Source of the DNA: Runella sp.
GTDB taxonomy: Bacteria > Bacteroidota > Bacteroidia > Cytophagales > Spirosomataceae
Direction: 5' to 3'
DNA: 37,801 bases
Assembly (NCBI GenBank): GCA_027486105.1
Contig: JAIXPV010000439.1
Location: forward strand, 1-37,801
The first letter of the stretch is position 1, and each line of letters opens with the position of its first letter. Under the pieces are notes generated by a model. The model was given only the letters and a program-made list of their open reading frames with translations, was not told where the DNA came from and did not search any database. The position numbers and the translations under genes were made by a program. Shown here piece by piece: positions 30,644 through 37,801 of this stretch.

Positions 30644-32512
30644 ATGACCTTGTTCCTTCATATTTTTATTCTGCTCCCCGTTTTTGGCTTTATCATCAGT
30701 TTACTGGTACCAGCGCCCAAAGAAGGTGTTATTTCGGGGGTTGCTTTTGGTACTGTTGGCTTACATTTGGCTTCAACCCTCGGCTTTATTGGGTATTGGT
30801 TATTGAATGGCCGTCCCATTCTGAACATTAAAGACATTGTTCTTTTTAAAGCCACTGGATACGAGTTTTTTATTGATTTTTGTTTTGACGAAATCGCGGC
30901 TACGTACCTTTTTGTTGGCTCGTTTCTGACTTTCTTGGTCACCATCTACAGCCGATATTATCTCCACCGCGAGCGTGGCTACAAGCGGTTTTTCAACACG
31001 ATTCTGTTCTTTTATGTAGGCTACAACATCATCATTCTCTCTGGCAACCTCGAAACCCTTTTTATAGGCTGGGAGATTTTGGGGATTTCTTCATTTCTGT
31101 TAATTGCCTTCTACAGAGACCGTTACCTTCCAGTTAAAAACGCCGTCAAAGTATTTTCCATTTATCGAATTGGCGATGTGGGCCTGATATTGGCCATGTG
31201 GATGAGCCACCATTTGTTTCACGAAAACATTACTTTCCTGAAATTAAATAATTATGAACTCGTGCACGAACACCTCCAGAACCATACGTGGATTGGGGTT
31301 TTTATCTCGATTATGATTTTGATTTCGGCGGCGGCCAAATCGGCTCAGCTCCCGTTTTCTTCGTGGCTACCACGCGCCATGGAAGGGCCTACGCCCTCGA
31401 CGGCCATTTTTTACGGCTCACTTTCGGTGCATTTGGGCGTGTTTTTGTTATTAAGAACCTATCCTTTCTGGGAACACCAGCTTTCGGTCCGAATTTTGAT
31501 TGCGGTATTGGGTCTATTTACTGCCGTGATTACGACGGGAATTGCCCGGGTTCAGTCGTCGGTAAAAAGTCAAATTGCGTACGCGTCCATTGCGCAAATC
31601 GGGTTGATATTTATTGAAGTGGCGGCGGGTTTGGAGATGTTGGCGATGTTTCACTTTGCTGGAAACGCTTTCTTGAGAACGTATCAGCTGCTGGTTTCAC
31701 CGTCGGTGGTAAGTTATTTGATTCGCGAACAATTCTACAACTTCTCACCTCGTGCACGTTCCATCGAACATTTCTTTCCCAAAAAGCTAGAATATACGCT
31801 CTACCTGTTGAGCATTAAGGAATGGAATCTAGATTCGTTGATGTACCGGTATTTGTGGAACCCGCTGAAATGGGCTGGCAACAAAATGAATTTCCTGGCC
31901 GTCAATCGGTTGTTGATTTTTTTTATTCCTACCTATGTCATTGGATTGGTTTGTCTTTACAATGAAGAGCTTATTCCCACCAAGATCCACGCCTATCTGC
32001 CGATTGTGTTTTCGCTGATTGGGCTGTTGATGGTATTGAAATCTTTCACAGAACGCCGAAAAGCACCTATGAGTTGGATATTGGTCATTATGAATCACTT
32101 CTGGATTGCCCTGGCGATTTCGTTCAACGAACATTTCAAAAACGACCAGACAATCTTGTACCTCAGTGGCATCATTGCGTCGGGGGTTTTAGGCTATTTC
32201 TGTCTTACCAAACTTAAATCACTCGAAGGTAGCATTGACCTAAACCAATTCCATGGACATTCCTATAAACATCCCAAGCTTGCATTTATTTTTCTAATGG
32301 CATGTTTGGGGGTTTCGGGTTTTCCCATTACACCGACTTTTATCGGAGAGGATTTGATTTTCAGCCATATCCACGAAAACCAGGCTATTTTGGCATTATC
32401 GGTTTCGTTGAGTTTTATCATTGACGGACTAGCCATCATCCGGATTTATGCCCGGATTTTCTTAGGGCCACACGTAAAATCCGTGTACGAAACTGCCTAT
32501 CGTTCCTCTTAG
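30644..32512 (+). CDS. dabB: DabB-type NuoL-like proton-conducting membrane subunit
   Basis: LFIGWEILGISSFLLIAFYRDRYLPVKNAVKVFSIYRIGDVGLILAMW; AKSAQLPFSSWLPRAMEGPTPSTAIFYGSLSVHLGVFLLLRT; 8 bp after dabA. Confidence 0.88.
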   Translation: MTLFLHIFILLPVFGFIISLLVPAPKEGVISGVAFGTVGLHLASTLGFIGYWLLNGRPILNIKDIVLFKATGYEFFIDFCFDEIAATYLFVGSFLTFLVTIYSRYYLHRERGYKRFFNTILFFYVGYNIIILSGNLETLFIGWEILGISSFLLIAFYRDRYLPVKNAVKVFSIYRIGDVGLILAMWMSHHLFHENITFLKLNNYELVHEHLQNHTWIGVFISIMILISAAAKSAQLPFSSWLPRAMEGPTPSTAIFYGSLSVHLGVFLLLRTYPFWEHQLSVRILIAVLGLFTAVITTGIARVQSSVKSQIAYASIAQIGLIFIEVAAGLEMLAMFHFAGNAFLRTYQLLVSPSVVSYLIREQFYNFSPRARSIEHFFPKKLEYTLYLLSIKEWNLDSLMYRYLWNPLKWAGNKMNFLAVNRLLIFFIPTYVIGLVCLYNEELIPTKIHAYLPIVFSLIGLLMVLKSFTERRKAPMSWILVIMNHFWIALAISFNEHFKNDQTILYLSGIIASGVLGYFCLTKLKSLEGSIDLNQFHGHSYKHPKLAFIFLMACLGVSGFPITPTFIGEDLIFSHIHENQAILALSVSLSFIIDGLAIIRIYARIFLGPHVKSVYETAYRSS

Positions 32513-32559
32513 ATTCAATTTGTCTGTAGTTTATTTGTTTAGTGTTAGTAGTGATATCG

Positions 32560-32592
32560 AAAGAGGCTGTCTAGGAAGGCAGTCTCTTTTTT
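32560..32592 (+). terminator. Terminator hairpin after dabB
   Basis: AAAGAGGCTG ... CAGTCTCTTTTTT (one G-U pair). Confidence 0.75.
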
Positions 32593-32689
32593 ATATAGCT
32601 TAAAAGAGAATGAATGGGGTATTTTTCGGGTTTGAATTGATGATTCGATTATCTTTGTTTACGATTTTCCCCTTTAACTCCGTTGGACT

Positions 32690-33478
32690 GTGCGCGTTTT
32701 TAACTACTTTTTATTGTTATTTTTAGGGCATGCTGCTGTGGTTTCTAGCTATGGTCAGAAGTCAAAACCCGCCCCTATTAAGCTGAAAGTAATGACTTTC
32801 AACATTCACCACGGCGAAAATAACTTGGGCAAAACCAACCTGACCCGCGTGGCAGATTTAATCAAAATGCACAAGCCCGACTTTGTGGCGCTGCAAGAAA
32901 TTGACAGCGGAGCCACGCGCTCGGGGAAGTTGAACCAAATGCGAATTTTATCGCTGTTGACGGGTTACGAGGAGGCTTTTGGAAAAACAATTGATTTGCA
33001 GGGCGGAAAATACGGCTTGGGTATCTTGTCGACCCGCCCGATAGAAGCTGTTCAGCGGCTCAAACTCCCCAATCCAGATTCCACTGAGCCGCGCCTCCTG
33101 ATGTGCGCTTTGGTGGATCTTGGCGTCAATAAATACGTCCGGTTTTGCACAACGCACCTAGACCATCGGTCGCCACTGAATCGGGGGCTGCAAGCGGCGG
33201 TCATTAACGAAAACTTACAAAATAGTCTATATCCCGTCATTGTAGGCGGAGATTTTAACGCAACCGCCGATGAGCATACGCTCGAAGCCATGACCAAATA
33301 CTGGAACGACGCGGGCGCCAATACCGAAGGGGCCACTTATCCAGGCAACGGCAAGCGAATTGATTACTTTTGGACGCACAAAGAAAGCCCGTTTAAGGTG
33401 CTTGATTATCGCGTCTTGTACGAGCCCACCACCTCCGATCATCTTCCCGTGGTTGTTACTTACTCTTTCGGCAAATGA
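32690..33478 (+). CDS. Endonuclease/exonuclease/phosphatase family protein, exported, GTG start
   Basis: Signal peptide; KVMTFNIHHGENNLGKTNL, FVALQEID, VIVGGDFNAT, SDHLPVVVTY. Confidence 0.92.
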   Translation: MRVFNYFLLLFLGHAAVVSSYGQKSKPAPIKLKVMTFNIHHGENNLGKTNLTRVADLIKMHKPDFVALQEIDSGATRSGKLNQMRILSLLTGYEEAFGKTIDLQGGKYGLGILSTRPIEAVQRLKLPNPDSTEPRLLMCALVDLGVNKYVRFCTTHLDHRSPLNRGLQAAVINENLQNSLYPVIVGGDFNATADEHTLEAMTKYWNDAGANTEGATYPGNGKRIDYFWTHKESPFKVLDYRVLYEPTTSDHLPVVVTYSFGK

Positions 33479-34338
33479 AAGCACTGCTTTTTCGCGTCCC
33501 CACCGTTGATGACCGCTCGTTTCGGGTGCAGGTAGATCACGACAAACACTTTTACCAGCGTCTTCATTTTCACCCCGAATTTCAGTTGACCTTGATTAAA
33601 GAAGGCACCGGAACATTGGTGGTTGGTGACCGCATTGATCGTTTTCAGCCTTATGATTTAGTGCTTTTGGGGGCCAATGTGCCGCACGTGATGCTCAACG
33701 ATGCCGACTATTTTCTGCCCGATTCGCCACGCCGGGTAATGGCGTATTCGTTCTTTTTTAAAGAATCTATTCTGGGAGATATTTTCATCACATCACCCGA
33801 ATTGATGCACATTGCTGAATTGCTGCGGGAAGCCACGCACGGTGTACGGATTCAGTTTTCTGGGCCCAACTCGCTCACGGATAGATTAGAACAACTCAAT
33901 GAACTGCGCCCTTTTGAGCAATTGATGCTGCTTCTAAACACCCTTGACACCCTTACGCTCTCGCCCGACTGCGAACGCCTATCGGGGACATCCTACAAAA
34001 ACCCCAACAAACCCGTTGACCATCAGCGGTTGGAAAATGTATTTAACTTTATTCTGACCAATTACGCCAACCCCATAACCCTCGACGATATTGCGGGCGT
34101 AGCCAATTTGACTCCTCACGCATTTTGTCGGTTTTTGCGCGTTCATACCCGTAAAACCTTCTCTCAACTCCTCAATGAAGTGCGGATTGAGCACGCTTGC
34201 CGGTTGTTGAAAGACTCCACCCAGAGTGTCAGCCAAATTGCCTTTTCTTGTGGCTACGCAAATTTATCCAATTTCAATCGACAGTTTAAACAGGTAACTG
34301 GTATGCCGCCCCGCGACTACCTAAAAAAAGCCAATTGA
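33475..34338 (+). CDS. AraC family transcriptional regulator with cupin-like N-terminus
   Basis: HFHPEFQLTLIKEGTGTLVVGDR; ITLDDIAGVANLTPHAFCRFLRVHTRKTFSQLLNEVRIEHACRLL...FSCGYANLSNFNRQFKQVTGMPPRDYLKK. Confidence 0.93.
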   Translation: MKALLFRVPTVDDRSFRVQVDHDKHFYQRLHFHPEFQLTLIKEGTGTLVVGDRIDRFQPYDLVLLGANVPHVMLNDADYFLPDSPRRVMAYSFFFKESILGDIFITSPELMHIAELLREATHGVRIQFSGPNSLTDRLEQLNELRPFEQLMLLLNTLDTLTLSPDCERLSGTSYKNPNKPVDHQRLENVFNFILTNYANPITLDDIAGVANLTPHAFCRFLRVHTRKTFSQLLNEVRIEHACRLLKDSTQSVSQIAFSCGYANLSNFNRQFKQVTGMPPRDYLKKAN

Positions 34339-34510
34339 CGCAAAGTGATAGTTCTTTACCCATTTAAAAAGGGATGAGTCTCATTTTTGAATAAAATACT
34401 ATTAGAATCAGTCAACTAGCGAAAAGTTTGGCAAGCTCTGGCACGTTAATTTTGTATCGTATAAATTAGTTAACATCTACGTTTCTGCATAATCTCAAAA
34501 CTTTCCTCAT

Positions 34511-35416
34511 ATGAAGCCAAATTGGATAGGCGTATATCCCGCCGTGACGACAAAATTTTTTGAAGACGAAACCCTCGATCTCAAAACGTTTGCCTATAAC
34601 ATTGACGAACAAATCAAAGCTGGCGTACACGGCATCATCATCTGTGGTTCGCTTGGTGAAAACAGTACGCTGACCTATACTGAGAAGCTGGAGCTTTTGA
34701 CGGCCGCCCGTGAAACCATCGCCGACCGCGTACCATTGATTATTGGTATTGCCGAAAACATCACCCGCATGGCGGTTTCGTTCGTAAAAGAAGCGGCTGA
34801 TGCGGGCGCCGACGGCTTTATGCTATTACCACCGATGCGTTATCCTTCCGATGAGCGCGAAACCTTGCATTATATGCACACCGTGGCAGATGCAACTGAT
34901 TTGCCCGTGATGATTTACAACAATCCCGTGGCTTACAAGACGTTGGTAACTATTCCGATGTTCAAAGATTTGGCCCAAAATGCCCACTTTGAGTCCATGA
35001 AAGAGTCGACGGGCGATATTCGCTACATGACTGACATTATCAATGAACTCGGTGGACGCTTCAAAATCCTTTCGGGCGTGGATGATATGGCGTTGGAGAG
35101 CCTCCTCATGGGAGCCGACGGCTGGATTGCGGGTCTGGTAGATGCCTTCCCGCGCGAAACGGTCGTAATCTACGAATTGGCCAAGCAAGGCCGGATTGAA
35201 GAAGCCCGCGAAATTTACCGTTGGTTCTATCCGCTGCTGCATTTGGACGTATCGACCAAATTTGTACAAAACATCAAACTGGCCGAAGTGGCCACTGGCT
35301 TAGGAACAGAATATGTGCGTCAGCCGCGTCTGCCGTTGATTGGAGCCGAGCGCGAGCACGTGTTGAAAGTGATTAACGATTCTTTGGCAAAACGACCCGT
35401 TTTACCAGCGATTTAA
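34511..35416 (+). CDS. Dihydrodipicolinate synthase/N-acetylneuraminate lyase family aldolase
   Basis: GIIICGSLGENSTLTYTEKLELL, MIYNNPVAYKTLV, MKESTGDIRYMTDI, KILSGVDDMALESLLMGADGWIAG. Confidence 0.92.
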   Translation: MKPNWIGVYPAVTTKFFEDETLDLKTFAYNIDEQIKAGVHGIIICGSLGENSTLTYTEKLELLTAARETIADRVPLIIGIAENITRMAVSFVKEAADAGADGFMLLPPMRYPSDERETLHYMHTVADATDLPVMIYNNPVAYKTLVTIPMFKDLAQNAHFESMKESTGDIRYMTDIINELGGRFKILSGVDDMALESLLMGADGWIAGLVDAFPRETVVIYELAKQGRIEEAREIYRWFYPLLHLDVSTKFVQNIKLAEVATGLGTEYVRQPRLPLIGAEREHVLKVINDSLAKRPVLPAI

Positions 35417-35422
35417 TATCTT

Positions 35423-35510
35423 CAACCGCAAAGTACGCTAAGAAGAATACGATGGGCACTAAGAATTTTCTTCGTGTGCTTTGTGCCCTTCTCTGCGCAC
35501 TTTGCGGTTG
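35423..35510. repeat. Imperfect 88-bp palindromic intergenic element (CGCAAAGT-type ends)
   Basis: CAACCGCAAAGTACGCTAAGAAG ... CTTCTCTGCGCACTTTGCGGTTG; 20/23 matched terminal arms. Confidence 0.8.
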
Positions 35511-35892
35511 ATAATTACTTTTAGTATTCTTGAATATCTTCATACTGCTTCGCACCTGCGTTGAGCCGCTGTTGGTGCGTGCTCAGCACCTGCCCAAATC
35601 TTCGCTTTTTTTGCCCTTACGATTGGAACTAACCGTTACACCGATTATATTTTTGCAAAACTCTTCTGGTGCATATTTTCTTCTTTTCGGGAAGTTTTTC
35701 AACTTGGGTGAAATGGAAAACTAAATCATTATCAACGAGCCTTGTGAAGTCTTTGAAAAACTCAATGGATTTTATATTGGCATGATGGCGAGTCATTTAT
35801 AACTTAGCGCGGATCGTTTTCGAGCAAACAGGCGATGGGGGATAATGACAAAATTGGTGCTTTGAAACTAACTTAACAATAAACAAGTTCTC

Positions 35893-36792
35893 ATGGGGAA
35901 TTTAGGGGCTATGAAAAAAGTAATTTTACTACGAGGCTTGCCCGCGAGTGGAAAATCCACCCTCGCCCGACAGTTGTTGGATGAAAATAAAGGCACGTAC
36001 AAGCGACTGAACAAAGACGAACTCCGTGCCATGCTCGACAACAGCGAGCACTCCAAAAACAATGAGAAATTTGTGGAACGTGTCCGTGATTTGATGTTGA
36101 TAGAAGCCCTTCGGGAGGGCAAAAACGTCATTATTGATGATACTAATTTATCGGACCGACCCATAGAGCGCATTCGTCAAGTGGTAGAAAAATATACCAA
36201 AGACACTGGTGAGCAGGTAAAAATTGAGATTCGGGAAATGAATACTTCACTGGAAGAAAGCTTGGCGCGGGATGAAGTGCGGGAGAAAAAAGTAGGCCGC
36301 GACGTGATTTTGCGCATGTACAAAACCCACGTGTTGGGCAATGAGCGCGGACCGCATTATCAGCCCCAAGACCCCAGTTTACCGCCTGCTGTTCTGTGTG
36401 ACTTGGACGGCACTTTGGCAATTTTGAGCAACCGAAGCCCTTATGATGCTATGTCGTGTGAATTAGATGACCTCAATCAGCCCATTGCCGAAATCATCAA
36501 AAATTATCACACCTTGGGCACTAACATTATTTTGCTGTCGGGCCGAGAAGAGAAAGCGCGGACGCCGACGCTCAATTGGCTGAAATACAACAATATCCCT
36601 TACCATGCGCTCTATATGCGTACGACTGGCGATATGCGCAAAGATGCTATTGTCAAAAAAGAGCTTTACGAAGCGCATATAAAAGGGCAGTATTTCGTAC
36701 AGTTTGTGCTCGATGACCGCAACCAAGTCGTGGATTTGTGGCGTTTGGAGCTGGGCTTGCCGTGTTTGCAGGTGAACTACGGTGATTTTTAA
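35893..36792 (+). CDS. T4 Pnk-like 5'-kinase/3'-phosphatase (P-loop kinase + HAD)
   Basis: ILLRGLPASGKSTLARQLL; VIIDDTNLS; VLCDLDGTLAILSNRSPYDAMSCELDDLNQPI; LLSGREEKARTPTLNWL; VLDDRNQVVDLWR...LQVNYGDF. Alternative start 35911. Confidence 0.9.
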   Translation: MGNLGAMKKVILLRGLPASGKSTLARQLLDENKGTYKRLNKDELRAMLDNSEHSKNNEKFVERVRDLMLIEALREGKNVIIDDTNLSDRPIERIRQVVEKYTKDTGEQVKIEIREMNTSLEESLARDEVREKKVGRDVILRMYKTHVLGNERGPHYQPQDPSLPPAVLCDLDGTLAILSNRSPYDAMSCELDDLNQPIAEIIKNYHTLGTNIILLSGREEKARTPTLNWLKYNNIPYHALYMRTTGDMRKDAIVKKELYEAHIKGQYFVQFVLDDRNQVVDLWRLELGLPCLQVNYGDF

Positions 36793-36803
36793 TCGTGCGG
36801 AAG

Positions 36804-36851
36804 GTCAGACGATAATCAGACCAGGCAGGTCGTCTGACACTCCAGTCTGAC
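36804..36851. repeat. REP-like cluster of GTCAGAC/GTCTGAC inverted repeats
   Basis: GTCAGACGA 36804-36812 and TCGTCTGAC 36830-36838; further GTCTGAC at 36845-36851. Confidence 0.65.
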
Positions 36852-36978
36852 TTTCACGTAAGAAATCAACTCATTTACCCCGTGAGGGGCTTCTTTTATT
36901 TCCTATACAGTTCATTCATTTAGTAGTTGGTTGCCTAAAAATGCTTTTTAAAGGCAGAAATAAACCAACGGCTCCTCC

Positions 36979-37801
36979 ATGATTCGGAACATATCTTTAT
37001 TGCTCTGTTTTCTGCTTTATCAGTCAGTCTACGCCCAATCGCCCAAACCCAATATTCTCTTTCTCTTCGCTGACGACCTCCGCGCCGATGCCTTGGGTTG
37101 TTACGGAAATCCATATGTACAAACACCCAATCTCGACCAATTGGCGCGTAATGGCACATTATTCAGCGAGGCGCATATTTTGGGGGGCAACCACGGGGCC
37201 GTTTGTGCACCGAGCCGGGCGATGTTGATGAGCGGGAAAGGGTTTTTTAGAGTAACAGACAAACTAAATGGCGTCACTACGTGGCCAATGCTACTGCGCC
37301 AAAATGGCTATTCCACTTTTATGACGGGCAAATGGCACAACGAACCTGCGGCAGTGGGAGCGAGTTTTATGGAGGCCAAAAACGTAATGCTCGGCGGAAT
37401 GGCCGATCATTATCAAACCCCGATGAGTGATTTAAAACCCGACGGAACCTTTACGACCCCCATCAAAAAAGGATTCTCTACCGATCATTTTGCCGAAACA
37501 GCCATTGAGTTTTTAGACAAACAAACGGCCAATAAACCTTTTGTCACCTACGTAGCATTCACCGCCCCGCACGACCCGCGTTCGCCTTTGCCTGAGTACC
37601 TCAAACGCTACGGAACTGCTCCGCTACCGCCAAACTTTATGCCCGCTCACCCCTTCAATTTTGGCAGTGATATGACCGTGCGCGACGAAATGCTGGCCGC
37701 CTATCCGCGTACCGCCGACGTCATCAAATCGCAGCTCACGGAGTATTACGCCATGATTACGCACTTAGACGAAGCCATTGGGAAGATTCTGGCAAAGCTG
37801 A
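36979..37801 (+). CDS. Sulfatase family protein (3' truncated by window end)
   Basis: MIRNISLLLCFLLYQSVYAQSPKPNILFLFADDLRADALGCYGNPYVQTPNLDQLARNGTLF...CAPSRAMLMSGK; C-x-P-S-R formylglycine motif. Confidence 0.94.
   Translation, partial: MIRNISLLLCFLLYQSVYAQSPKPNILFLFADDLRADALGCYGNPYVQTPNLDQLARNGTLFSEAHILGGNHGAVCAPSRAMLMSGKGFFRVTDKLNGVTTWPMLLRQNGYSTFMTGKWHNEPAAVGASFMEAKNVMLGGMADHYQTPMSDLKPDGTFTTPIKKGFSTDHFAETAIEFLDKQTANKPFVTYVAFTAPHDPRSPLPEYLKRYGTAPLPPNFMPAHPFNFGSDMTVRDEMLAAYPRTADVIKSQLTEYYAMITHLDEAIGKILAKL

Overview
Chromosome-like window from a Bacteroidota member, probably Cytophagales (inferred from protein families, TAnnTTTG promoter-like sites and gene style). Most of it is housekeeping: prmA, murB, an RsmB/NOP-type methyltransferase, tRNA-Asn(GTT), rsmG, tgt, an ECF sigma factor, an OmpA-family protein, a UDP-sugar dehydrogenase with UDP-galactopyranose mutase, Fe-S oxidoreductases, a DapA-like aldolase, and a sulfatase cut by the right edge. 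The most interesting content is (1) a 248-aa protein resembling the LCIB/C (theta-type) carbonic anhydrase family, and about 26 kb away a DabA/DabB-type inorganic carbon uptake pair, with no RuBisCO or carboxysome gene in the window; (2) a perfect (ATAG)8 tract flanked by inverted repeats upstream of tandem miniature LuxR-HTH regulators; (3) a T4-Pnk-like kinase-phosphatase; (4) an orphan 334-aa protein with a HEPN-like segment; and (5) several intergenic palindromes and REP-like elements. No CRISPR array, rRNA, transposase or prophage module was seen. All calls come from reading the sequence; no database search was run.
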